Shown: positions 1 through 8,023 of the stretch, one piece after another
Layout of the letters: each line of letters begins with the position of its first letter
How positions within the stretch are numbered: the first letter of the stretch is position 1
Assembly: GCF_007971525.1 (NCBI RefSeq)
Contig: NZ_CP042437.1
Span: 2,914,001-2,978,000 of the forward strand
Direction of reading: 5' to 3'
DNA: 64,000 nucleotides
Origin: Mucilaginibacter ginsenosidivorax
Lineage (GTDB): Bacteria > Bacteroidota > Bacteroidia > Sphingobacteriales > Sphingobacteriaceae
The notes under the pieces: model-generated
What the model saw: the letters and a program-made list of their open reading frames with translations, nothing else
Told to the model about the DNA's origin: nothing
Database searches by the model: none
Position numbers and translations under genes: made by a program

Positions 1-227
1 TTGCCGGTAACCTGTATCACAAACTCACGGCCAAGCTCGCGGCTTTTCTCGCGCAGCAGGGCATCAGTATCTGTATTAAAAACAAGTTGGGTTAAACCAT
101 AACGGTCGCGCACATCAATAAATGTGGTACCGCCCAAATCGCGCGATTTTTGTACCCAGCCGCACAATGTAACTGATTGGCCTAAGTTGCTGATATTTAA
201 TTCACCGCAGGTATGAGTTCTTAGCAT
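1..227 (-). CDS. aspS: Aspartyl-tRNA synthetase, N-terminal part (runs off the window)
   Basis: The reverse strand from the ATG at 225-227 reads [11 protein letters not shown], then [12 protein letters not shown] and [15 protein letters not shown]. This is the OB-fold anticodon-binding domain that opens bacterial AspRS, the enzyme that charges tRNA-Asp in the cytoplasm. Only about 75 codons are inside the window and the catalytic class II core lies beyond base 1. The start fits the family, whose members begin directly with the M-R-T-H-x-C-G-E-L pattern. The call is firm from sequence; whether the enzyme is discriminating or non-discriminating cannot be seen. Confidence 0.93.
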   Translation of the reverse strand, partial: MLRTHTCGELNISNLGQSVTLCGWVQKSRDLGGTTFIDVRDRYGLTQLVFNTDTDALLREKSRELGREFVIQVTG

Positions 228-248
228 AACAATATTTATAAAAGTTTG

Positions 249-256
249 CAAAAGTA
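249..256 (-). promoter_or_regulatory. Candidate -7 box of the aspS promoter
   Basis: On the minus strand TACTTTTG matches the Bacteroidota -7 consensus TAnnTTTG and lies 21 bases before the aspS ATG. No clear TTTG box was found at the proper distance, so this rests on one element. Confidence 0.35.
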
Positions 257-269
257 CGTTTTTGAGGTG

Positions 270-296
270 AAAGGAGAAAGGTAAAAGGAGAAAGGT
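270..296. repeat. Short direct repeat, AAAGGAGAAAGGT twice
   Basis: Two copies of AAAGGAGAAAGGT stand at 270-282 and 284-296, between the toxin gene and aspS. This is low-complexity intergenic sequence with no evident function. Confidence 0.6.
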
Positions 297-319
297 GGAA
301 AATACAGTGGGATTGGTAC

Positions 320-613
320 TTATAATTTGAATTTTTTAGGATTTCGGCGACTGTCCCAAACACTTAGAATTTCTATGTGTCCTGGTGTAATTCGGTAATA
401 GAATAGGTAATCAAGAATAACTTTTATCCTTATTGACGGAGAGTCTGTTGCCTTGCCAATCTCAGGGGAGTTGGCAACAATGGCAAAGCTTGCTTTAACC
501 AGATGATCAAGTTTCAAACTGTAAGCATAGGATTTATTTCTTTCGTTCCAATATTCTAAAATTTTAATCCATTCTTTAATAGCTCTCTGGGACCATACTA
601 TCTCCCTAAACAT
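320..613 (-). CDS. RelE/ParE-family toxin of a type II toxin-antitoxin pair
   Basis: The 97-residue protein has the small RelE/ParE fold pattern: an N-terminal [16 protein letters not shown] helix, a central [16 protein letters not shown] strand pair, and a C-terminal [16 protein letters not shown] strand with basic residues. Family members either cleave mRNA on the ribosome (RelE) or poison gyrase (ParE); the sequence does not tell which. The start overlaps the end of the upstream 79-residue partner by 16 bases, the usual antitoxin-then-toxin order with translational coupling. The pair sits between aspS and the thiamine locus, a typical site for a solitary module. Confidence 0.8.
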   Translation of the reverse strand: MFREIVWSQRAIKEWIKILEYWNERNKSYAYSLKLDHLVKASFAIVANSPEIGKATDSPSIRIKVILDYLFYYRITPGHIEILSVWDSRRNPKKFKL

Positions 614-837
614 TTATCAATAAGTTTATTCGCCTCTTCGTTAGTTACAAACATTCCTTTCTCAATTTGCTCAATACCTTCATTTACTGCAATTATTTCC
701 TCCGGGCTTAATTGATAAACGCCGCTAATTTCATCTTCCATTTCTGTAATCATCAATAACTCCCTTAGCAATTCCATGTTATCGGTATTGCTTATTGTGG
801 CTATCAGCTTTTCTTTTATTTCTATATCGGTTAACAT
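598..837 (-). CDS. Probable antitoxin partner of the RelE/ParE toxin
   Basis: This 79-residue acidic, mostly helical protein (MLTDIEIKEKLIATI..., ending in [10 protein letters not shown]) lies directly upstream of the toxin and overlaps it by 16 bases. Size, acidity and position are those of an antitoxin that binds and neutralises the toxin and usually represses its own promoter. No ribbon-helix-helix or HTH motif could be recognised with confidence, so the assignment rests on context. Confidence 0.65.
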   Translation of the reverse strand: MLTDIEIKEKLIATISNTDNMELLRELLMITEMEDEISGVYQLSPEEIIAVNEGIEQIEKGMFVTNEEANKLIDKCLGR

Positions 838-917
838 AGCAATGGTCTTTATCCAAATTTACAAATAACATTTTAAAAATCAGAAATGAAAGCGGGACTT
901 TCCGTCTTCCCGACTTT

Positions 918-947
918 TTTGACTTTCCGACTAAAAAACTATCTTTG
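918..947 (+). promoter_or_regulatory. Promoter of the thiamine uptake operon
   Basis: TTTG (918-921), 18 bases, then TATCTTTG (940-947) matches the Bacteroidota sigma-ABfr promoter (-33 TTTG, -7 TAnnTTTG). Transcription would begin at about 951-954, just before the first riboswitch stem at 957. The fit between promoter and riboswitch start supports both calls. Confidence 0.75.
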
Positions 948-956
948 CCCCATAAT

Positions 957-1174
957 TCTCAAGGGGTGCCTTGCTTTGGTGTAACCAAAAACGAACTGCA
1001 GAGCGTTTTTAACCAAACTGAAAGACAGGCTGAGATCAAACCCAGAGAGCCCCCCAGCCCCCTAAAGGGGGAGTGATAAAACTTAAAGCAAAAACTTTAG
1101 GTGTATTTACTCCCCCTTCAGGGGCGCGGGGGGGCACTCGCACCTGATCCGGGTAATGCCGGCGTAGGGAGAGG
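957..1174 (+). promoter_or_regulatory. TPP riboswitch (thi box) with enlarged internal regions
   Basis: The conserved thi-box core is present. GGGGTGCC is at 963-970, GGCTGAGATCAAACCC at 1028-1043, and ACCTGATCC followed by GGGTAATGCC and GGCGTAGGGA at 1142-1170. TCTC (957-960) can pair with GAGA (1169-1172) as P1. This aptamer binds thiamine pyrophosphate and shuts off thiamine genes. Two parts are oversized: the P3 arm (about 57 nt) and the joint between P2 and P4 (about 97 nt), which holds an inverted repeat. About 70 nt separate the aptamer from the receptor start, and no strong terminator was seen there, so control may be translational. Confidence 0.92.
1049..1135. repeat. Palindromic repeat element inside the TPP riboswitch
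   Basis: The left arm (1049-1074, GCCCCCCAGCCCCCTAAAGG and on) and right arm (1109-1135) are near-perfect reverse complements enclosing a 34-nt A/T-rich loop. Each arm also folds alone (CCCCCT-aa-AGGGGG). The same arm sequence recurs at 11814-11932 and 12681-12710, so this is a dispersed element rather than part of the aptamer. Confidence 0.8.
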
Positions 1175-1244
1175 TAACAAGTTAAGTGTACTGCCATTGT
1201 ACCCTGGTGAGCAGATGGTTTAACTAATTTTTAGTTTAAAAATT

Positions 1245-3701
1245 TTGAAAAATGTATTCGCGGCTATCATGGCCCTGCTGTTGCCTGTTTTGGCATCGGC
1301 CCAACTTTCCATATCCGGAAAAGTAACCAACCAATCGGGCGAAGCACTGCCCGGTGCAACCATCACCATTAATAACCCTGCTGCCAGCGTAGTTGCCGAT
1401 GCAACCGGCAAATATGGCTTTACTAATCTTAAGCCAGGAAGCTACACGCTAAATGCCAGTTTTATTGGTTATCAAACCATCAGCAAAAACATAGTATTGG
1501 CTGCAAACCAGGTTATCAACCTGGCACTCGTTAACGGCACCCTTGCTGCCGAGGAAGTGACCATCAGCGCTACCCGCGCGGTTAAAAACTCGCCAACAGC
1601 ATTTACCAACCTCAGCAAAAAAGATTTAGCAAAAAACAACTTCGGGCAGGATTTGCCCTACCTGTTAAGCCTCACCCCATCGGTAGTTACCACATCCGAT
1701 GCCGGCGCGGGCATTGGTTACACCGGTATCCGCATTCGTGGCTCTGATAATACCCGGGTAAACGTTACCATTAACGGTATCCCGCTGAACGATGCCGAAA
1801 GCCAGGGATCGTACTTTATCGACCTGCCCGACCTGGCCTCGTCTGTAGATAACATACAGGTGCAGCGCGGTGTGGGTACATCAACCAACGGTGCGGGCGC
1901 GTTTGGCGGCAGCATCAATATCCAGACTACCACACGCCGTGATACCGCTTATGCCGAAATCAACACATCGGCCGGCTCCTACGGCTCTATCAAAAACACC
2001 GTTAATGCCGGTACCGGCTTATTGGATGGGCATTTCAGTTTAGATGGCCGTTTATCGCGCATCCACTCCAATGGCTATATTGACAGGGCTACGTCCGATT
2101 TAAAATCGCTTTATTTGAGTGCTGCATGGTATGGCAAAAACAGCACCATCAGGGCCAACGTAATATCGGGCCACGAGCGTACATACCAGGCCTGGAACGG
2201 TATTGCCGACTATGTTATTGGCGATAATACCCGCAAGGATAACCGCACTTATAACGAGCTTGGCCTGATGGACGATGCCGGTAATTTTTATAAAGACCAG
2301 GTAGATGATTACCTGCAAAACCACTATCAGTTACTGTACGACCAAAAGATAAGCAGTAAGCTATCTTTTAGCGGTGCACTACATTATACCAAGGGCAAGG
2401 GTTATTACGAGGAATACCGCCGCCAGGATGCCGTGGCCAATTATGGCTTAACCCCGGTTATTATGGGTATGGATACAATCAAAACTACCGACCTGGTGCG
2501 CAGGCTTTGGCTTGATAATGAATTTTATGGCGTTACCTACGCATTAAAATATCAGCCCCAAAGTAACCTGAACATGACCCTGGGTGGTGCTTATAATGAA
2601 TACAAAGGCGCGCATTACGGCAATATTATTTACACCAAAGAAAGCGCCGGTATTGGCCCCAACTATGAGTACTATCGTGATAATGCCAAAAAGAACGACT
2701 TCAATATTTTTTACCGTGCCGAGTGGCATTTAAACAAGGTATTACTTTATGCCGATGCGCAATACCGCCACCTTTACTACAATTTTTACGGTATCGACAA
2801 AAACCAGCAGAACGCGCAGCAAAGCATCGAGCTTAACTTTTTTAACCCCAAAGTGGGTATTACTTACCAGCTTAATGAGCAAAACAATGTATACGCATCA
2901 TTTGCGGTAGGCAACCACGAGCCAAACCGCGACGATTACGTAAACTCCACCCCGCAGGCCAGGCCAAAAGCCGAAAACCTGAAGGATTTTGAAGCAGGTT
3001 ACCGTACTGTTGGCAAAATTTTTAGCGGCGGCATTAATGGCTTTTATATGCTGTATAAAAACCAGCTGATATTAACCGGGGCACTTAATGATGTGGGCGG
3101 CGCCATACGCACCAATGTGCCCGATAGCTATCGTACCGGCGTGGAGCTGGATGGTAAAGTACGCATAACCAGCCAGCTTAACTGGGGTATAACCGCCACC
3201 TGGAGTGCCAACAAGATCAAAAACTATCACCAGTTTTTCTCTAATTACGATGACGGCACTTTAGTTGAAGAATCGTTTAAAAAAACAACCATTGCTTATT
3301 CGCCATCGCTTACCGGGGCCAGCATCATCAGCTATAGCCCGGTTAAAGGCGGCGAGATCGCTTTTATCAGCAAATATGTGGGCAAACAGTATTTGGATAA
3401 TACCATGAACCAAAACCCGGCAGGTTTTAATATAGCGCCGGATAACCAAAGCAACCCATACGCGGCCAACCGTTACCTTAAAAGCTATTTTACCAGCGAT
3501 GTAAGGCTGCGTTATAACTTCAGCATCAGCCAGGTTAAAAACATTGGTTTGGGCTTGCAGGTAAATAATGTTTTCAGCAAAAAGTACGAGGCTAACGGTG
3601 CTACGTACCCGGATATTGAAGGCGGCAACATGGTAAACTATAATTACTATTTTCCGCAGGCACCGCGCAATTTTATGGCGATGCTTAGTTTGAATTTCTG
3701 A
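1245..3701 (+). CDS. TonB-dependent outer-membrane receptor, probable thiamine importer
   Basis: The 818-residue protein has a signal peptide (KNVFAAIMALLLPVLASAQ), a carboxypeptidase-regulatory-like domain at about 20-100 (SGKVTNQSGEALPGATITI), a TonB plug at about 125-230 (GYTGIRIRGSDNTRVNVTI) and a C-terminal 22-strand barrel ending in MAMLSLNF. The start is a TTG: it gives a complete signal peptide, an in-frame stop lies at 1221, and the first internal ATG would leave the signal too short. It follows a TPP riboswitch and precedes a PnuC-type permease. Thiamine receptors (OMPthi) in Bacteroidota are known in this setting, so thiamine or a phosphate ester is the inferred substrate. Confidence 0.88.
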   Translation: MKNVFAAIMALLLPVLASAQLSISGKVTNQSGEALPGATITINNPAASVVADATGKYGFTNLKPGSYTLNASFIGYQTISKNIVLAANQVINLALVNGTLAAEEVTISATRAVKNSPTAFTNLSKKDLAKNNFGQDLPYLLSLTPSVVTTSDAGAGIGYTGIRIRGSDNTRVNVTINGIPLNDAESQGSYFIDLPDLASSVDNIQVQRGVGTSTNGAGAFGGSINIQTTTRRDTAYAEINTSAGSYGSIKNTVNAGTGLLDGHFSLDGRLSRIHSNGYIDRATSDLKSLYLSAAWYGKNSTIRANVISGHERTYQAWNGIADYVIGDNTRKDNRTYNELGLMDDAGNFYKDQVDDYLQNHYQLLYDQKISSKLSFSGALHYTKGKGYYEEYRRQDAVANYGLTPVIMGMDTIKTTDLVRRLWLDNEFYGVTYALKYQPQSNLNMTLGGAYNEYKGAHYGNIIYTKESAGIGPNYEYYRDNAKKNDFNIFYRAEWHLNKVLLYADAQYRHLYYNFYGIDKNQQNAQQSIELNFFNPKVGITYQLNEQNNVYASFAVGNHEPNRDDYVNSTPQARPKAENLKDFEAGYRTVGKIFSGGINGFYMLYKNQLILTGALNDVGGAIRTNVPDSYRTGVELDGKVRITSQLNWGITATWSANKIKNYHQFFSNYDDGTLVEESFKKTTIAYSPSLTGASIISYSPVKGGEIAFISKYVGKQYLDNTMNQNPAGFNIAPDNQSNPYAANRYLKSYFTSDVRLRYNFSISQVKNIGLGLQVNNVFSKKYEANGATYPDIEGGNMVNYNYYFPQAPRNFMAMLSLNF

Positions 3702-3704
3702 CAG

Positions 3705-3744
3705 GAATGGTCACGAATTGATACACACGAATGGTCACGAATTT
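3705..3744. repeat. Direct repeat GAATGGTCACGAATT, two copies
   Basis: The 15-mer occurs at 3705-3719 and 3729-3743, right after the receptor stop codon, followed by further CACGAAT motifs. It is intergenic repeat sequence with no coding potential. Confidence 0.6.
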
Positions 3745-3760
3745 GAGCGAATTTCACGAA

Positions 3761-3953
3761 TCTGGGCGGATATTGTGTTTGGGTAGATGTTATACGTTGG
3801 GTTCAGTCAGTACGGAAACAAAAGTCTCCCCTACCGGGGGAGATTTAGAGGGGGCTTCTGGCCGGATAGTGTGTTTAGGTAGCTATTATATGTTGGATTC
3901 AGTCATTACTGAAGCCAAAAGTCTCCCCTACCGGGGGAGATTTAGAGGGGGCT
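3761..3953. repeat. Two-unit tandem repeat with a 96-bp period
   Basis: Units begin at 3761 and 3857 and match along their whole length. Each ends in the same block, CTCCCCTACCGGGGGAGA followed by TTTAGAGGGGGCTT, which folds into a stable hairpin. The array fills the gap between the receptor and the permease of one operon, so its hairpins would be in the shared transcript. Confidence 0.8.
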
Positions 3954-3978
3954 TTTACATTAATTAAAAACCGCGTTT

Positions 3979-4617
3979 ATGCATGATTTAATAAAGCTTT
4001 TTATTGATCAGATAAAAGAAACCACCTGGGTACAATGGCTTGCCGTTGCCCTGGGTGTTGCCGAGGTTTTGCTGGCGCGAAAAAACAATATCTGGCTTTA
4101 TCCGGCCGGTATTTTGGGCACCGCAATTGCTATTTACCTGTTATTGAATGTTGGGCTTTATGCCGAATCGATACTGAATGGTTATTATGTGATCATGAGC
4201 GTTTACGGCTGGTGGTACTGGGTTAAACGGCGCAACGAGCCGCCTGTAGAAATTTCATGGAGCACCAAAAACGAATGGGGTATAAGCATTGCCATATCTG
4301 TTATTGGCTGGATATTTTTTTATGTACTGCTTAAAAACCTGCCTGCCAAATACTTCACCCCATCAAACGTACCTGTTTGGGACGCGCTGATATCGTCGAC
4401 CGCCTGGGCAGGCATGTGGCTGCTGGCCCGCCGAAAAATAGAGAACTGGATTTTTTTAAACATATCAAACCTGTTTGCCGTACCCATCCTGTTTTACAAA
4501 CACCTGCCCATGTTTGCGCTGCTCACCATCTTTTTATTTGTTGTAGCTATTTTTGGATACTTTGACTGGGCTGCGAGAGTCAAGAGTCAAGAATCAAGAG
4601 TTAAGACAGGAAATTGA
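3979..4617 (+). CDS. pnuC: PnuC-family inner-membrane transporter, probable thiamine permease (PnuT)
   Basis: The 212-residue protein has about seven membrane segments and the PnuC core LYAESILNGYYVIMSVYGWW with a following W-Y-W. PnuC-family carriers are facilitators whose substrate is trapped by phosphorylation: nicotinamide riboside for PnuC, thiamine for PnuT. Position behind a TPP riboswitch and an outer-membrane receptor favours thiamine. The last 13 residues (RVKSQESRVKTGN) are translated from a simple GTCAAGA-type repeat found elsewhere in the window, so the native C-terminus was probably shorter. Symbol is by family; pnuT may be more apt. Confidence 0.85.
   Translation: MHDLIKLFIDQIKETTWVQWLAVALGVAEVLLARKNNIWLYPAGILGTAIAIYLLLNVGLYAESILNGYYVIMSVYGWWYWVKRRNEPPVEISWSTKNEWGISIAISVIGWIFFYVLLKNLPAKYFTPSNVPVWDALISSTAWAGMWLLARRKIENWIFLNISNLFAVPILFYKHLPMFALLTIFLFVVAIFGYFDWAARVKSQESRVKTGN
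4575..4611. repeat. GAGTCAAGA-type simple repeat forming the pnuC 3' end
   Basis: Repeats of (G)AGTCAAGA run through the last codons of the transporter gene. A reverse-complement copy lies at 5960-5993 and a related stretch (AGTCTTGAGTTCTAAGTC) at about 24400-24418. Confidence 0.65.
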
Positions 4618-4702
4618 ACGAGGGATAAGGTTGTTAGCTGGATTCCGTTTACTTTTTAAACAGGTTCATTATCAGCCTTTTTTATCATGACCAAAATCTA
4701 TC

Positions 4703-4736
4703 ATCTGCACATCTGAAATTTGAAATCTGCACATCT
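4703..4736. repeat. Direct repeat ATCTGCACATCT, 22-bp period
   Basis: Two exact copies lie at 4703-4714 and 4725-4736 just before the flavoprotein gene. Spacing of two helical turns could suit a dimeric regulator, but low-complexity repeats of this style are common here, so no function is claimed. Confidence 0.5.
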
Positions 4737-4748
4737 AAAATCTACCCC

Positions 4749-5834
4749 ATGCCCCATCCATCATACTTACTAAAGCCCGAATGGGTAAAAACAATCCGGG
4801 ATACTGGCGCAGAGGCCGAAAAACTGGCCATGCTTCACCCTGATCAATTGAAACTGGTTTACGAGCAGGGCTGGTTTAAATTTCTGGTGCCGAAAGCCTA
4901 TTCGGGTTTACAGCTGCCTTTGCCGGATATGGTGCGCTTGGAAGAAAGCCTGGCCTGGGCCAACGGCAGCTTGGGCTGGGTGGTTACCCTTTGCAGTGGT
5001 GCGGGCTGGTTCGGCGGTTTTTTATCGGCAGATGTCGCCCCGGAATTATTGAACAATCCGGCACTATGCCTGGCAGGCAGCGGCGCATCAACAGGTACGG
5101 CAACTATTACAGATGGCGGCTACATTATTAACGGCACCTGGAAATATGCCAGCGGCGCACACCATGCCACCCACATAACAGCCAACTGCATTATCAAAAA
5201 TGGCGACGAACCTGTTTTAGATGCCGACGGAAACGAACTGATATTACCTTTTATTTTTGATAAAAAAGACGTGGAAATTTTCCCCGCCTGGAAATACATT
5301 GGCATGATGGCCACCGGCAGCGATGCCTACCAGGTAAGCAACCTGTTTGTTAAAGCAAACAGGTGTTTTAAGATCGATCCGGCATATGCAGTAATCAACG
5401 AACCTTTGTACAAATACCCCTTTTTACAATTAGCCGAAGCTACGCTGGCGGCAAATATATCGGGCATGGCTGTGCACTTTCTTGACCTCTGCGGGCCCTT
5501 ATTTGATGAAAAACAATTAGGCAAACGCCAGCCAGGCACCTATCGCGATGCCACAAAACAACTGCTGGATGAACTTACCGCCAAGCTTAATAACACCCGG
5601 GCCGAATTTTACCGGGCCGTTGATGCTTCCTGGCAGAGTGGTTTAACCGGCCCAGCCGGGTATTTGACCGAGGTAAGCGCCACCAGCCGCAAACTGGCCA
5701 AAACAGCACGCGAGAGTGTCGACAAGCTATACCCCTACTGCGGCCTGCAAGCTGCCAACCCCGATACCGAAATAAGCCAAACCTGGCGCGATTTGCATAC
5801 CGCAAGCCAGCATAGTTTGTTAAATAGCATTTGA
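4749..5834 (+). CDS. Acyl-CoA dehydrogenase-like flavoprotein (possible flavin monooxygenase)
   Basis: The 361-residue protein shows the three-part acyl-CoA dehydrogenase layout: a helical N-terminus with EQGWFKFLVPKAYSG, a central beta domain with GSGASTGTATITDGGYIING and WKYASGAHHATH, and a C-terminal helical domain ending SQTWRDLHTASQHSLL. The W-R-D...H ending and the loose central motif are more like the DszC/HsaA two-component monooxygenase branch than true fatty-acid dehydrogenases. It lacks a recognisable catalytic glutamate motif. It is probably cytoplasmic and FAD-binding. The substrate is unknown, and nothing connects it to the thiamine genes except position on the same strand. Confidence 0.72.
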   Translation: MPHPSYLLKPEWVKTIRDTGAEAEKLAMLHPDQLKLVYEQGWFKFLVPKAYSGLQLPLPDMVRLEESLAWANGSLGWVVTLCSGAGWFGGFLSADVAPELLNNPALCLAGSGASTGTATITDGGYIINGTWKYASGAHHATHITANCIIKNGDEPVLDADGNELILPFIFDKKDVEIFPAWKYIGMMATGSDAYQVSNLFVKANRCFKIDPAYAVINEPLYKYPFLQLAEATLAANISGMAVHFLDLCGPLFDEKQLGKRQPGTYRDATKQLLDELTAKLNNTRAEFYRAVDASWQSGLTGPAGYLTEVSATSRKLAKTARESVDKLYPYCGLQAANPDTEISQTWRDLHTASQHSLLNSI

Positions 5835-5925
5835 GCCCCCCTCTAAACGGCGAAGCCCCCATTAGCTCCTTCAATGTAAAAAAACTAAATGCTAATAATC
5901 GCCCCCGGAAGGGAGACTTTAAGAT
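5833..5925. repeat. G/C-rich palindromic intergenic repeat
   Basis: Runs such as AGCCCCCCTCTAAACGGCGA on the left and CGCCCCCGGAAGGGAGACTT on the right are imperfect inverted arms. They resemble the GGGGGAGATTTAGAGGGGGC blocks between the receptor and permease genes. Confidence 0.55.
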
Positions 5926-5959
5926 GTCCTGCTCATGATGTGCGCACAAAGTAAAACTT

Positions 5960-5993
5960 CTGTCTTGATTCTTGACTCTTAATTCTTGACTCT
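5960..5993. repeat. TCTTGACTC-type simple repeat
   Basis: Reads TGTCTTGATTCTTGACTCTT and continues with the same motif; it is the reverse complement of the repeat at 4575-4611. The two stand in opposite orientation around the flavoprotein gene. Confidence 0.65.
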
Positions 5994-6080
5994 AATTTTG
6001 TAACAAAACCCATACTTAACATAAACTTCATATGGCTTTTTAATTTCATTGTTGATATTTGGCGATCCAAAACAAAAAAA

Positions 6081-7799
6081 ATGAAGCTTAAATATCTGTT
6101 GCTTTTAATTTTAGCCACTGCCTCTCTTTCGGCATCGGCACAATCTCACAAAAAAAAACATAAACATACCGCAAGGAGGAACAGCGATAGCGAAATTACC
6201 TACCACCGCGAACGCTCTATGCCCATGCCTACCGGCCTGCCACGCCCCAAACTGGTTATAGGTCTTGTAGTTGATCAAATGCGTTGGGACTACCTGTACC
6301 GCTATTTTGACCGTTACGAAGATGGCGGCTTTAAGCGAATGTTGGGCGAAGGCTTTACCTGCGAGAATACCAATATTGATTATATCCCCACAGTAACCGC
6401 CGCAGGCCATACCTGCATTTACACCGGGTCGGTGCCTGCCATTCATGGCATCGCGGGCAATGATTTTATTGTGCAGGCTACCGGAAAATCGATGTATTGC
6501 ACAGACGACAGCACGGTAACCGCCGTTGGCAGCACGTCAAAGGCAGGGCAAATGTCGCCACGCAATTTACTGGTAACCACCGTTACCGACGAGCTTAGGC
6601 TGGCTACCAATTTCCGCTCAAAAGTTATCGGCATCGCCCTAAAAGATCGTGGTGGAATTTTGCCCGCCGGGCACACCGCCAATGCCGCCTACTGGTTTGA
6701 TGACGCCAGCGGCAACTGGATAAGCAGCACCTACTACATGACCGATTTACCTGCCTGGGTTAAAAATTTTAACAGCCAAAAAATTGCCGAAAAATACCTT
6801 AAACAGGATTGGAATACCCTTTACCCAATAGCCACCTACCTGCAAAGCGCCCCTGATAACAGCGGCAAATACGAGGGCAAATTTGCCGGCACCAGTGCGC
6901 CAACCATGCCGGTTAATACATCGGCATTGTACAACGGCCATTTAGGCATGATCCGATCTACCCCTTACGGCAATTCGATGACGCTTGATATGGCCAAAGC
7001 AGCTATAGAAAATGAACAATTAGGCAAAAACACAGTTACCGACTTTTTAGCGGTAAGCCTTTCATCAACAGATTACATTGGGCACCAGTTTGGCCCTAAC
7101 TCTGTAGAGATAGAGGACACTTACCTGAGGCTTGATCATGACCTGGCTGCCTTTTTTGCTTATTTAGATGGCACATTGGGTAAAGGCAGCTACTCGGTAT
7201 TTTTAACAGCCGACCATGGCGCTGCCCATAACGCCACATTCCTGAAAGACCACAACGTACCTGCCGGAACCTGGGACGATGCAGCCGCACAGAAAGAAAT
7301 GAATACAGTATTAAACGATAAATACAAAGTTCAAAACCTTGTTATCAGCATGGATAATTACCAGGTTAACCTTAACAATGCCGCCATAAAAAAAGCAGGC
7401 ATCAGCGAAGCTGCCATAAGGCTTGACTGTATAAGCTATCTGCAAAAACAACCGGCTGTACAATTTGCCGTTGATATGCAAAACGCAAACGATGCAACAA
7501 TCCCGGTTGATTTGCGCAGCCGCATTGTAAACGGTTATAACACAGAACATAGTGGGGTAATACAAATTGTGTTAAAACCAGGTTATTACTCGGGCCACGG
7601 AGCAACCGGAACAACCCATGGCACCTGGGCGCCTTATGACACTCATATACCACTGGTATTTATGGGCTGGGGCATTAACCATGGCAATACTACACGCCAA
7701 ACCCACATGACGGATATTGCCCCTACCGTAGCATCACTATTACACATACAAGCCCCCGATGGCTGTATAGGCAAAACCATTAGCGAGGTAATCCGGTAG
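6081..7799 (+). CDS. pafA: PafA-like alkaline phosphatase, exported
   Basis: The 572-residue protein has a signal peptide (MKLKYLLLLILATASLSASA) and the alkaline phosphatase superfamily metal and nucleophile motifs. These are VIGLVVDQMRWDYLYRYF (first Asp ligand near 65), YIPTVTAAGHTCIYTGS (catalytic Thr near 104-106), a GND at about 126-128, an ALKDRGGILPAGH lysine/arginine motif, SSTDYIGHQFG, TADHGAA and a late GHGATG histidine. The Thr nucleophile with Asn, Lys and Arg nearby is the PafA pattern; PafA is a calcium-independent periplasmic phosphomonoesterase with broad substrates. A His/Lys-rich stretch follows the signal peptide. Possible link: release of thiamine or other organic phosphates for uptake (inference). 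Confidence 0.85.
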   Translation: MKLKYLLLLILATASLSASAQSHKKKHKHTARRNSDSEITYHRERSMPMPTGLPRPKLVIGLVVDQMRWDYLYRYFDRYEDGGFKRMLGEGFTCENTNIDYIPTVTAAGHTCIYTGSVPAIHGIAGNDFIVQATGKSMYCTDDSTVTAVGSTSKAGQMSPRNLLVTTVTDELRLATNFRSKVIGIALKDRGGILPAGHTANAAYWFDDASGNWISSTYYMTDLPAWVKNFNSQKIAEKYLKQDWNTLYPIATYLQSAPDNSGKYEGKFAGTSAPTMPVNTSALYNGHLGMIRSTPYGNSMTLDMAKAAIENEQLGKNTVTDFLAVSLSSTDYIGHQFGPNSVEIEDTYLRLDHDLAAFFAYLDGTLGKGSYSVFLTADHGAAHNATFLKDHNVPAGTWDDAAAQKEMNTVLNDKYKVQNLVISMDNYQVNLNNAAIKKAGISEAAIRLDCISYLQKQPAVQFAVDMQNANDATIPVDLRSRIVNGYNTEHSGVIQIVLKPGYYSGHGATGTTHGTWAPYDTHIPLVFMGWGINHGNTTRQTHMTDIAPTVASLLHIQAPDGCIGKTISEVIR

Positions 7800-7800
7800 T

Positions 7801-8015
7801 TCGGTTGCGGGTTGCGTGGTTCGAGGGGCGTGTCGCCAGGTTCGGGAATTGACATTTTACCGGCAACACGCCCTTCGCAACACGAACCACATAGCCAGGT
7901 TCAGGAATTTGATATTTTACCGGCAACACGCCCCGCGTAACACGAACCTCTGAAAGCGTATATTTGCGTCTCTTTTTAGTTGATTAGCTACAGGCAACAA
8001 TAACCACGCAACACG
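7801..8015. repeat. Cluster of direct and inverted repeats (CAACACGCCC / GGGCGTG)
   Basis: Two units of about 59-60 bp (from about 7835 and 7894) share the blocks GAATT, ATTTTACCGGCAACACGCCC and AACACGAACC. An inverted arm at 7806-7833 (GCGGGTTGCGTGGTTCGAGG) can pair with either, and a partial copy (ACGCAACACGCCACC) ends at about 8022. The cluster fills the gap between pafA and the ThiE-like gene. Confidence 0.7.
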
Positions 8016-8023
8016 CCACCAAA

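Noticed and set aside
3731..3967. 78-codon open frame between the receptor and permease genes
   Set aside because: It is made of the 96-bp tandem repeat translated twice, with no independent coding signal.
5587..5949. 120-codon reverse frame at the end of the flavoprotein gene
   Set aside because: It is antisense to a clear gene, and its start is a translation of intergenic repeats (SPFRG-type).
7801..8015. CRISPR array
   Set aside because: Repeats are few, imperfect and partly inverted, without unique spacers of even length, and no cas genes are present.
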